Below, piece by piece: positions 23,901-34,097 of a stretch of DNA of 64,000 bases. The notes under the pieces are model-generated. The model ran no database searches, was not told where the DNA came from, and saw only the letters and a program-made list of their open reading frames with translations. Each line of letters starts with the position of its first letter. The first letter of the stretch is position 1. Position numbers and translations under genes: made by a program. Origin of the DNA: Adineta steineri (taxonomy: Eukaryota; Rotifera; Eurotatoria; Adinetida; Adinetidae); the NCBI GenBank assembly GCA_905250115.1, contig CAJNOI010000046.1:107729-171728 (forward strand). The letters run 5' to 3'.

Positions 23901-26354
23901 GTTGATTTCATCACTTGAATAATTATAGATACATGTGCTTGTTGATATTGACATCGATTTCCATAATAAGAAGGTGGACATAAACAAGTATTATTATCAT
24001 CAATGAGAATACCTCGATGACAACCCCAAACAGCAAATTGAGATAATGATGAAGATTTTAATTGAATTGGTTTCAATGCATCCTCTAACGAAAACAATAA
24101 ATCCATGGGTATCGTTGACCATATATTAGACGGAATAAACACACTAAGGATAAAAACCAATTAATTTCATATATATTTCAAAAAATTCTTTAATAGATTT
24201 CATTTGAGAAATACGAAAAATAAGCACATATCCTTATTTATCTCTTATATGAACTACAGATCTATCTTTTGTTAATTAAAAACATTCATGATCAGTATAT
24301 GGAAATTCAATGAAACATACCTATCGTTAAATGACAATAATTGATCATCTCGTAAACGTTCACAATTACGTGAATATATATCGTCAGCTTTGCATTGTGG
24401 AGGAAATTTTTCATCGCTTGCATCTGGACAATCACGGATGTTATTTTTAAGCATATATCGTGTAATACATAGATGAAGTGATAAAGGGCAAACAACTCGA
24501 TGTGGTAAATTTAATGAGCACACATCAATATTTTGTTTTTCATCCATTGCACCAGCACAATCTGGAAAACCATCAACAAATCGATGAATAGGAATTACTT
24601 TTGTTGAAATAGGTGAGCATGACATCATATAACGATTGATTAACTGTTGTTTCTCTATATTAACAGTTATGACTGTTGGTACACAATCACGAAAACTATC
24701 TTTAACAACATCCAATAAATCTTCCCACTCTACATCCATATTATTAAAATTCATATAGTTATCGGAAAAAAATGTCGGTAAATATGGAAATGAATTATAT
24801 GGTCGACATATTAATTGAACACCATCATCTGTTATCATTAATGATTCTATACTTGGATCTCTAGAATTATAAAAGATCTTGAGTGTGGGTGACGAAGCGA
24901 AGTAAGCAAGCGCATCGTTATAGAAGATACTTGAATCCCTCTATCTTCAACATAAAAATTCTCCAACCATCGTCAGATACTTATACTCATTTTTTAAAGT
25001 ATTTATCATCTAAGAAAACATGAATATATACTTACACAAGTGGTGGTAATCGACAAGCACGTTGATCGTAACAGATATCTTCGGGATGTATCTTATATCG
25101 CCAATGAAGAGCGCTACGATTAGTGTGGTATCGAAAGTATACGATATCGATTAATACAGGACCAGAAGGAAAAATAAAATATGGTTTTGGGCATACTATA
25201 GAAATATTATGTGCACAATTACGTTTAGGACATATAAATTTACAATCAACACGATTTCCATAAACATCATATGGTTGAACTTCTAGCATACAAGCAACAT
25301 ATTGTGCACAAAGTGTTGAGAAATTATAAACACTGTTTGAATGAATATGATCTCGATATGATGTACAAACGGTCATAATATGCCCTACAGGAAATTTTGT
25401 ACCTGCATATGATACTTTACTACATATACCATCACCACATGAAAAATCTAATGAACCTGTATTACAACGTCGTACATCGCATTCACTCCACCAATTATCT
25501 GAGCATCTATCAAACTCGAGTTCGTACCGTGAATATTTTTCATCGCTTCTATCAAAACAATCATAATCAAAATCAAATGCAAAACTTTTTGGAATACAAA
25601 GACCATTACGACATCGAAATTCATCTTGTTTGCATTCACTAATATCTAATTGCCAACAATCCTTTTCATCATCACCATTAATACAATCGAATTTACCGTC
25701 ACAAATTTCACGGTGATCAAGACAAAGAAGATCATTTTTATAAAATCGTTTACATTCAGGTAAGCTAGTATAACATGTAAAACCTGTTATTTTATCTGTG
25801 ACCGAAATTCTTTTACGGGCTTCAAAACGATCCTTGAGATATTCAGTAAATGATTTTACTTGTGATTCATATTCACATTTCTTACCAAATCGAATCGGTA
25901 ACACAGCAGAACAATTAAAAAAGATCATTTTGCTAAGATTCGTTTGATTTTCTGATTGAAAGATTATATATTGTTCAATAAGATCGATCGGTGCTTGCCA
26001 AAGAAATAATTGAGATGCTGTTATATTATGCTCTTGTAATTCTTCAAACGTAGAAAAAGGAATTCCTTTAACGCCTTCTTTTGATGTAGTTTCCGGCTGT
26101 TTTCTTTCATCCATTGATGGACGACGACAATAAGATACTAACACAGTCGTTCGTGAATGAAGAAAATAGTCAGGTTGGTGTAGTGCGTCATCTGGTTTTG
26201 ACCATGAATGATGGAAATGAATACAATCATGATCAAGATTAATATTTTGTTCAAAAATTGTATTGTATAAACGAAATGATGAATGAACAACACTTATATT
26301 TAGTGTTAACCAAAGTATATTTATATAATTTGAAAACAATTTATATATTTCCAT
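20928..26354 (-). CDS. LDLa/EGF-domain 7TM receptor
   Basis: Six exons join in frame to 1468 aa: 25036-26354, 24321-24860, 23058-24143, 22183-22496, 21477-22123 and 20928-21428. The start is the ATG at 26354 because it opens a signal-peptide-like stretch (LFSNYINILWLTLNISVV). The ectodomain has LDL-receptor class A modules (C-D-G-K-F-D-C-x(6)-D-E-K-D-C; C-x-D-x-S-D-E-K; CPDASDEKFPPQC). EGF-like modules follow, in exon 3 (CLCPPSYYGNRC, CVCSQGRLGPQC, CLCGEHFWGPNC) and just before the membrane part (CENEGICVQNF...GTYCQF). Seven hydrophobic segments fill exons 5 and 6 with a short tail. It is a cell-surface receptor of a bdelloid-expanded type; the ligand is unknown. No GPS autoproteolysis motif was recognised. 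Confidence 0.82.
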
Positions 26355-26754
26355 AATATAAAGATAATTTAAAGTAGTTATTTGATTTTTTAATGTTAAA
26401 TATTTCTTATGTCGTATGCTGATCGCGTTTCTCAATTCAATGAAAATGATTCTCAAACAGAACTGATTTCTACGATGTTCAACATTCCGGAGTAGGATAT
26501 ATAAATATTTATTTATTAGAATTTCACTGATTCACAGATATTTCATAATGAAAGCGCTATTTTATATTGGAAAATCAATAACTATTTAATAAAAATGTCG
26601 TGTCGATTCATTAGTTTTTATGAATATAATATTTGATAATAGTAAATATTTTAATAAAAAATCAAACTTCCTAGACAGAATATTATTCATTAATAAAAAA
26701 AATAGAAGATTTTTTCATATTACGACTTCTTCCATTTTTAAAAGTCAACTCCAA

Positions 26755-26824
26755 ATGGGTGTGGGTATGAGTAGTTTATTTACTCCACCAAGTCACATCC
26801 TATCATACCCTCATCCACACCCTA
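26755..26824. repeat. GTGTGGG/CCCACAC imperfect palindrome
   Basis: Left arm ATGGGTGTGGGTATGA, right arm TCATACCCTCATCCACACCC. The spacer is about 30 bp and AT-rich. Member of the dispersed family. Confidence 0.65.
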
Positions 26825-27784
26825 TTGAAAGGTTACAGATATACAAATATCTATGACAGGTAATGATCTATATTGAACTTCGAAAGGTGAATATCGATGA
26901 AGTAGAAATTGACATTTATATTAAAAACGTTTAATTCTATGCAACAGATTTGTCAGAATAATAAATATATCTAAATATTTGACATGTAATATTTTCTACT
27001 TGATTAAAACGACAAGTCATGATTTTTTTTAGCTGTCATTGTTTTAGATAATATTCATCTAATATAATATCTGATAAAATATTTCTGGTAAATATTTAAA
27101 AGTACAAAAAGATTGCTATTACAATATCAAAGAATACAGTAGATATATATTTGAAATATATCAGTGAAACACGAGTACGAAGAAACATAATATAGACTTC
27201 TAATTAATAGTTTACATTTCATTATCAGCCAGATAATATATGCTAAATATATTACTTTGTTTCTATTTTATTGAAGTAGCAATGAAAAAATGATCACGCT
27301 ATGCTATTAAATATGATATGTAATAACAGTGTTCGCATATGCCGTTTTAGGAGTGATTCTTATTTTCTTTTGATGCTATAATGATGGTGAGAAAGAATAC
27401 TAGTTAACATATTTGTATATGTACCTATTAGTATTACGAAACAAAAGTAGACATTCGTCTCAAATGAATAATTTGCCTGAAGATGAGTTATCATTAAATT
27501 TGAAAACTCGCAATTTTCTTTTTTGTTGATACTTGTAAAGTTTCAATTTAAGAATAAATGATATTTATAGCAGTTCTTCACTTCACATTTTCGAAACTAA
27601 ATGTTATGACTGCTAAGAATGGATTATTATCTGTCTTTATTTTATCTCTATTTATAAAGTAAAGATAAATCAACACACTTAATATATACCACTCATATAA
27701 TATGATATGTTTTCAATGCTAAGAGAACTTTTTTCTTTGCATTGAATTGAATTTAAAACACATTTTTCGTGAAACATTTGAAGA

Positions 27785-27855
27785 ATGTGGCTGTGGGTGT
27801 GTAAAGGAAATGCAGTCAACCGCACTCACGTTCTAATTGACACCCATACCCTTAA
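27785..27855. repeat. GTGTGGG/CCCACAC imperfect palindrome (diverged)
   Basis: ATGTGGCTGTGGGTGTG on the left, CGCACTCACG then GACACCCATACCCTTAAG on the right. The pairing is less perfect than in neighbouring copies. Confidence 0.5.
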
Positions 27856-28396
27856 GATGCTCTAAATCAACAGACGGCAGCTTTAGCAGGACGAAAGATA
27901 TGCTGGTAATAGTATATTTGTCGTGAGGTCCACCCGGACTCACAGCTGCGTTTTTTATCTATAAGAGTTATCCGTGATTTACAATAAGGCTGCTACAGAC
28001 CAACATAGAACCAGAGATTAGATGAAATTATTGATTCCAAAAAGGAGCTCTTGATGTAGTAACGAATAAAAAACTGTGAAATGGGTCCGCATGGGTCCCA
28101 CAACAACCATGAAGGGTTAAAATATCTTGAGAAAAACTGATACGATTCAGTAGCATAGTGCCTATGTTCATTACATCTGTTAAGCTCTTTAATGAGATTC
28201 AAAAGTGAAGTTTGACAGGATGACAACATAACTCTTATCATGTATTTCAACTGTCTGTAACATTAGCATACAAGACAATTTGACACTTGATTGACAATAT
28301 GAAGAGGCGATTTTTCATATATTTTTTTCCATGCGCATATGTTAAATAACAAGTTAAGAGCCATATAAAAGTGATGTGTTGCAGTTTAGATTTGAA

Positions 28397-29425
28397 ATGA
28401 TGAAGATACTCCTCGTTTTTCTTTTTATTTCATCAAGCGAGCAACTTGTATGCATCTTCCGTAATAATTTTCAATTTTCAACAAACCCATTTGACGCAGA
28501 AAAATTTAAGACAGACGTGAATTCTTCACAACCGTTTCGTACTCAAATTCAAAAATGCCGAGTCGAGCTGACGTTTGATTATAATAAACAATTTTTAAGA
28601 GTAGCATTTCATCCAGAACGTCCTACACCCGGTAATGATAAACTTGGGCGACCTCGTTTTGTTACAACATTCTCTCTGGATTCAAGTGTATCGACGAATG
28701 AAAGTGTTCTTATTTATACTTGTTCAAAAACAGAAGCTTGCGATCGAGATTTTGTTCTCAATCTTTCTCCGTGGCAGTTGTATCATAACTACAGTCAACT
28801 GCAAATCGAAATGGCCGATATATTAATCAAGAAAAACAATGGGCCAGTTCGATGTATTGTAAAGTCATCGGAACAGAAACTTGAACAATGTGAAACAGAA
28901 ATGTGTCGACTACAGATAGACGCACGCAACAATACATCTACGTATCATGGTCAATGTGTCGGCGATAAGAAAGCTTCAGCAAATGTGGAAATCACTAGTA
29001 TTTCTGATGGTCAACTCTTTGTATTTAAACATCGTGTCCATTACATATGCATGTATGACGAATGTAACAATGCGATTACTGTGAATAAGGTTCTCAATGC
29101 TATTCTCCATTTGTATAACGTTTCGAAAATGTTCACCAATGAAAACATTGAAAATCAGCCATCATCTTCGGATCAGATACTATCAAATACGACAGAAGAA
29201 ATAATGCCACTTGGAAATACAACAAAAGCAATAATGCCACTTGGAAACACAACAAAAGCAATAATGCCACTTGGAAATACAACAATGCTGATTCGTACAT
29301 TGGTATTTAACAACCTAGATCAGACAACAACAGGTCCGAACAATACAGCTATGGTAAACTCTCAAACAGTATTCAAAACGGTTATGATTGTTTTGTTTGT
29401 TGTTCTCTCATACTTTAATCCATGA
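28397..29425 (+). CDS. Secreted Cys-rich protein with probable GPI anchor
   Basis: A single exon of 342 aa from ATG 28397, the first ATG in frame and directly followed by a signal peptide (KILLVFLFISSS). The ectodomain has about ten cysteines in pairs (YTCSKTEACDRDF, EQCETEMCRL, YICMYDECNN) and many N-x-[ST] sites. The final C-x(4)-C-N-N pattern recalls Ly6/uPAR-type domains, but the spacing is not a clear match. A Thr/Asn-rich stalk with a three-fold decapeptide repeat leads to a C-terminal hydrophobic stretch (VMIVLFVVLSYF) that ends the protein, as in GPI-anchored proteins. The gene is not otherwise recognised. Its codon and base use are less AT-rich than those of the neighbouring genes. 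Confidence 0.75.
   Translation: MMKILLVFLFISSSEQLVCIFRNNFQFSTNPFDAEKFKTDVNSSQPFRTQIQKCRVELTFDYNKQFLRVAFHPERPTPGNDKLGRPRFVTTFSLDSSVSTNESVLIYTCSKTEACDRDFVLNLSPWQLYHNYSQLQIEMADILIKKNNGPVRCIVKSSEQKLEQCETEMCRLQIDARNNTSTYHGQCVGDKKASANVEITSISDGQLFVFKHRVHYICMYDECNNAITVNKVLNAILHLYNVSKMFTNENIENQPSSSDQILSNTTEEIMPLGNTTKAIMPLGNTTKAIMPLGNTTMLIRTLVFNNLDQTTTGPNNTAMVNSQTVFKTVMIVLFVVLSYFNP
29205..29286 (+). repeat. 30-bp coding minisatellite (MPLGNTTKAI units)
   Basis: Three tandem copies of a 30-bp unit, almost identical in DNA, in the Thr-rich stalk of the secreted protein. Each unit adds one N-T-T glycosylation sequon, so copy-number change would alter stalk length and glycan number. Confidence 0.85.
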
Positions 29426-29432
29426 CATGTGA

Positions 29433-29510
29433 AGGATGTGAGTGTGCGTCTGATTATGAATGAGATATGGATAAAATATCAAATCATCACTCAGATTCAC
29501 ACCCAAACAC
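29433..29510. repeat. GT/AC imperfect palindrome directly behind a stop codon
   Basis: Begins 8 bp after the stop of the secreted protein gene. Left arm GTGAGTGTGCGTCTGA, right arm TCAGATTCACACCCAAACAC. Member of the dispersed family. Confidence 0.65.
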
Positions 29511-29667
29511 TCGACTGCTCGTGATTGAAGAGAAATTACACAATATTAAATCAGGTGTTTTTCTTTTAATTGAAAAGAGCCTGGTTTCTAATAACTGCCT
29601 CTTCTGTGATCGTGTAAAATGTCATTACACAATCTCTGTAAAAAGGAAACTCCATTACCGATTGGCT

Positions 29668-29720
29668 GATGGGTGTGAGTGATTATCTTCTTCATAGATT
29701 ACATCCACACCTACACTCTG
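29668..29720. repeat. GT/AC imperfect palindrome
   Basis: GATGGGTGTGAGTGATTATC on the left, GATTACATCCACACCTACAC on the right, with a spacer of about 10 bp. A compact copy of the dispersed family. Confidence 0.6.
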
Positions 29721-30373
29721 TGTTCTCGGGCAGTTATATATTTTTGACTTATCCACATTAGCTATTTCATCAAAAAGAACAGCCTTGGCAGTATCAGGCC
29801 GAGCGCATTTTGGCACTTACGAGTACTTGGAGAGACGTTTTTCAAGAAACTTACTCCTTTTCCGAAGGAGTGCGCTCTGTTCAAGCGTATTGAGATTATT
29901 GTAGTATAGTGATAGTAACTTCTCTTTCTTTTCGGAAATAAGTAATGTATATGGTCACGGTTTTCGTATGGGATGGGATCAATCTCATTATGAAGAGCAG
30001 TCGTTTGTTCAAATATGTCTCTCGGCAAAATTTGATCTGATGTCAAAATTAGATACAGTCTGTTCTGAACGATATAACTTTCTCGGATACTGATGTATAA
30101 AAGAAGTTGAAAAGAATGTAAGGAGCAATATGGACCTGCGTTAATGTCTGCATATTGCTTCTTTATTCCATTCGCCCTTGTCAAATTACTTCTTTTCAAA
30201 AGAAGATACGTTTCACTTGTGTTCAGCGACACGTATCAGAAGGATGCCTTATAGATCATACAGGGTCAAGCATTTCTCCGCTAACTGAAACAATTTTCCT
30301 ATCGACCGGTCTTAGTGTTCACTGTAAGGGAGAACAAACTGATTATCATACTAGAAATCAAGTAGAAATCACA

Positions 30374-30460
30374 AGAATGTGGGTGTGGATGAGGGGTGTG
30401 TGTATGAGTGGGCGTGGGTGGCAGGTGAATACAGTATCTACTCCCACACACATCCCCAAC
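30374..30460. repeat. G-rich/C-rich palindrome flanked by a 22-bp direct repeat
   Basis: ATGTGGGTGTGGATGAGGGG and further GTGGG runs, followed by CTCCCACACACATCCCC. It is bracketed by near-identical direct repeats (CTGATTATCATACTAGAAAT at about 30340; CTGATTTCCATACTAGAAAT at about 30460). That is longer than a normal target-site duplication and suggests local tandem duplication. Confidence 0.6.
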
Positions 30461-30595
30461 TGATTTCCATACTAGAAATCATAAGAAATCATGGGAAACC
30501 ACGAACATGAAATTATAAATCAAGAAATCAGAAAATCAGTTTGTTCCCCCTTGGTACACTGCTACAATAGTGACGACATACGCGAAGGTAGCTCT

Positions 30596-30676
30596 CTTGA
30601 GGGTGTGGGTATGGATGTGCGTATGAGTATTAGGATGTGGGCATATGATGAACATAATACTCATACCTACATCCAT
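30596..30676. repeat. GT/AC palindrome with 19-bp arms
   Basis: Arms GGATGTGCGTATGAGTATT (30613-30631) and AATACTCATACCTACATCC (30656-30674) pair at 17 of 19 positions. The element is preceded by CTTGAGGGTGTGGGTAT, the same start as the copy at 20783. Confidence 0.7.
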
Positions 30677-30727
30677 TTATTATTCATGTCACTGTTAAAG
30701 ACTAAAATGAATCGAAAAACGTGATAC

Positions 30728-30907
30728 ATGCAAAAAAAACAATTAAATCTACTAGTGGCTATTGAAACTGTTGATGCCAGAAGTGCATATATGGTAACGT
30801 GTGCTCCGTATGATGCTGAACAAAAACAGAAAATCATCTACGGTCTCGAGAACTATTTTCCAATACAACTTCCATTAACTAGTCTAATCGATAAACTTTC
30901 GCTATAA
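30728..30907 (+). CDS. Small 59-aa open frame, unrecognised
   Basis: ATG to TAA, 59 codons, with a mixed, coding-like composition (LLVAIETVDARSAYMVTCAP ... YGLENYFPIQLPLTSLIDKL). It lies between a GT palindrome and a hAT-type terminus. No family is recognised; it could be the remnant exon of a decayed gene. Confidence 0.25.
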   Translation: MQKKQLNLLVAIETVDARSAYMVTCAPYDAEQKQKIIYGLENYFPIQLPLTSLIDKLSL

Positions 30908-30948
30908 ACTAAGCTAGTAGATTTATTTGTAGACTGATATATTAAATC

Positions 30949-31649
30949 TAGTGATGGGCCAAAATATATTCGAATACAAAGAAATGCCGAATACTGTATA
31001 TACGTAAGAAGAAAAGAAAGAAAAATTTCGTTTCGTTATCATCGTTAGTTTTTTTCTATGTTTGCAGGCATATTCGAATATCGCGAAAGCATTTTGCCTT
31101 CCTGTTACCATAAAGCTCTCTTTCTCTTAAAGAAGGACGACCTAATCGATTATTACGTTAAACATATACGATAACTCAATATAAGCAGGAATTTATATAT
31201 ATAATTTAATCATAAAATAATCGAGAAAATAAAATATCACAGCGATAGCTATAGATTTGTTTTACTGCTGGTTATCCATATTTTACCTCGATCAAAACAA
31301 TATTATCTGTTCGATAACTTCATTCAATTTAACTGTGATGATAACTAGATCGAAACTAACATTATTTCTATGATTTTCAGATTAAAAAAGATATTTTTTT
31401 CCATTTGCTTCTATTTATATCTTGTTCTTCATTGTTATGATCAGCTCAAAGCGTTTTCATACGTCTGATACAGCATCAACTGATAATGATTACTCACAAG
31501 CATCAGCTGAGGATTCAGTCGTATTGTCTCCCAAAAATAACACCATAAATATCAAAACAGTAGTACCTTCTTCAATTACCGACACTCCTTCTAGACGAAC
31601 AGTCAAAGCGAAGCGCAGTTCAGTATGGAGATATTTCAAATCCCCGTAG
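30949..31649 (+). mobile_element. hAT-type DNA transposon remnant with truncated BED-finger ORF
   Basis: At 30949 stands TAGTGATGGGCCAAAATAT, matching the usual hAT terminal start (CAGTG-T/A-TGGGCAAA) apart from the first base. ATTCGAATA/CCGAATAC motifs follow, as often seen in hAT subterminal regions. From 31422 an open frame of 75 codons ends in K-A-K-R-S-S-V-W-R-Y-F-K, the start of a BED zinc finger (S-x-V-W-x-[YH]-F), but stops before the Cys/His ligands. No transposase catalytic part and no matching 3' terminus were found, so the copy is dead and truncated. Confidence 0.5.
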
Positions 31650-32135
31650 ATAAATATTATGTATTTTATTACGTAAGAAACGTATTTTGTTCGTTGCGAC
31701 GCGTACAAGTTGACTCATTTTTCGTTCTTCTATGTTCTTTACGACTATATTCGTAAGATAAAAGAATATATTATCCTTATTTCCTACGATTTACGAAGGA
31801 ACGACACCTATATATATATGTGTATGTGTTAGATAAAACCATAACAGAAAAGGGAAAAGACCATGACACACTGTTAGAAGATATGGATTATTCCGCTATC
31901 TCACATAAATTTTTATCTAAAATATAATTTTGAAATGCTAAAAATTTTGATAATGTGGTAGTTTATCTCACCCTCAGGATAGTATAAAAAATATACATGT
32001 AATTGCATCATCATTAGAAAATTATGGTATAATATAAATATAGATTCATCTTATAGAAAGAAAAAACCAACAACGTCTTATATAGTCAGCATACAAAGCA
32101 GCAGAACATACATTTGAACTATCTTCATTACAATA

Positions 32136-32360
32136 ATGTCGAAGAAATGCATTAATTATAATACAGCTACTGAATGTTATAATAAAGAAGAACATGAACC
32201 AGAGAAACAAAAAACTACAAGCGCTGCTTCATTTTTAACAATACCAGTAGAACTTGTTTACCGAATTCTTGATAATTTGGATTATTTTACTATTTTATAT
32301 TCAATGAGAAACGTTTCTCAACGACACAATGCAATTGTGGATAGTTATCCTCGGTATACG
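32136..32360 (+). CDS. F-box exon (start of an F-box protein or a fragment)
   Basis: 75 codons from ATG 32136 to the donor TATACG|GTAATG. Residues 33-73 fit an F-box (LTIPVELVYRILDNL ... NVSQRHNAIV). F-boxes bind Skp1 in SCF ubiquitin ligases. The continuation is unclear: reading through the donor gives only nine more residues before a stop. The next good coding sequence on this strand is the LRR exon array starting 1.7 kb downstream, which uses the same splice phase (0). The exon could be the start of that gene or a relic of a separate F-box gene. Confidence 0.55.
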
Positions 32361-34097
32361 GTAATGATTTTTCATTTCTATCATCAATAGTCAAATAGGA
32401 GAGAATTAACTGGTTTAATACCAATTAATTTCTTTTAGTAGAAAAACATTTTTCAAAAATTAGTATATTGGTAGAGACTAAATGATGTCATTGCATTGTG
32501 ATATTTAGATAAGAACAGAAAGAAAAGAAAAAGCAATAGAAGATTGATTTATATATGTATACATCTAAACTAAGTATTTACACGTGTTTGCAAACATAAG
32601 CACTTGTATAAGACGAAAATTTTATTGTTATTGACAATATACGTTACAAGGTTTGAATCAGACTAAATATGAACGAATTAATACTATATCAGTCTTTCAA
32701 TATAACATGATGATGATCCGCAAAAGCAGACTGATATCTTCTGAAATATTACATAAATATCTAAATATCGGTTCTTGATTGTTACATTGAATAATTATGA
32801 GTGAATTACAATTTTTTGGTACAATAAGTGGAAAAATTGAAAGTGGAGCTAAAAAATTTCTGAGCGGTATATCTATGAAAACACACTTTACAGTATAATT
32901 CTGCATAATTTCATTGATAAAAATGGTTTTACTGCTGGAAAGGATCATTTTAGTTTTTGCTCTGTAAGTTGTATAAGTAATTTGAAACAACTTTTAATAT
33001 ACTAAAATTTTCTGATCACACTCTACTGGAATAAATTATGCACGAAAACTCAGCGACAATATGATCTAATGAGTTGAAATTTTACACGGCAATGGAATGT
33101 TCAAAGCAATGTAACATATAAAAAAATTGTTTAAATCGGTCGAGGCAAACAGAAGTTATTAGCGAAATACATCTAAAATCTCAATTGTACCAAAAGGTTG
33201 CAATTCACTCATATCCCTTCTAGTTATTTTGAATTATTATAATAAAAAAAAAATAATCTTCCGAAATGAATTATAATAGTTACAAGTAGTTCGTTATTGA
33301 TGATGGTTAAGGTAATATAGTTCTGGATTTATACGAAACATGTTTTCATACATTTATTAATTGTGAAGTTTAGCTTTATGAGAAATCATAATTCCTTCTA
33401 TTCCTAAGCAACTCTATTAGTTTTATTTTGATGAATTATAAAAAAGAATTGTTTTATTATTCTTTAACTCTTTGTTCTTTCAAAGTATTTCTTTCATACA
33501 CCTCAGTAATTTGTATTGACCTTTTTAAAAGTGGTACATTTTTATCTAAAAAAATAAATAAATTTTTAAAGGCACTTCTGGATTTCAACTGATTTATAGC
33601 TATTACAAAAAATAAGCATCTTATTTGTATGTATAAATGTGTAGTCAATGTCAAGATAATATATCTTTTCATTCGCTTTTCTCTTTACTTATTATATTAA
33701 GCAATTATTACAGATAAAAAATTAACCATTCGTTGTTCCCTTTTTTCTAGTGATCCAACTATATCCTTTGATTTTCTGCCGATTACATCTACAAGAAAAA
33801 AATAGTATTAGAACTTCATATCTACTAAGCAATTTATGCTTCAGTTTTCATCTAGAAATATTCTTGTATGAGTTAAGTATAGTTCTCCTACTGTTAGCAG
33901 GACTCCTGTTCAGCTTTTCATATTTTTTGTCCTTGTTATCAACAATTGCTTCTGGTCCACGTTAGTATTGTTAATTCCTTTTCGTCCACACGAGGCTTAT
34001 TCATAAGTTTTAAGAAGTATTACCTTAGCATCATCCTCAAATACATAATAACATCGGATCTATTTTATATAACACATGTGTATACTTTTTCATATAG
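32361..34097. other. AT-rich stretch without supported coding sequence
   Basis: Possibly one long intron or intergenic DNA between the F-box exon and the LRR array. Short open frames on both strands lack domain signals; one (33750-33965) is merely hydrophobic. No LRR exon was found upstream of 34098. Confidence 0.5.

Larger units (their letters stand above)
26457..28396. other. Intergenic stretch without a supported gene
   Basis: AT-rich sequence upstream of the LDLa/EGF receptor (minus) and of the secreted protein gene (plus), so it may hold both promoters. It contains two GT/AC palindromes, at 26755-26824 and 27785-27855. Short open frames here show no domain or codon signal. Confidence 0.6.

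Noticed and set aside
27993..28250. 85-codon minus-strand frame
   Set aside because: No domain; lies next to a diverged palindrome and has no conserved motif.
29762..30232. 156-codon minus-strand open frame
   Set aside because: No domain, no splice or codon signal, and lies among decayed repeats. Kept out although a lineage-specific gene cannot be excluded.
33750..33965. Hydrophobic 71-codon frame upstream of the LRR array
   Set aside because: Looked like a membrane segment, but has no start context or splice link to the LRR exons.
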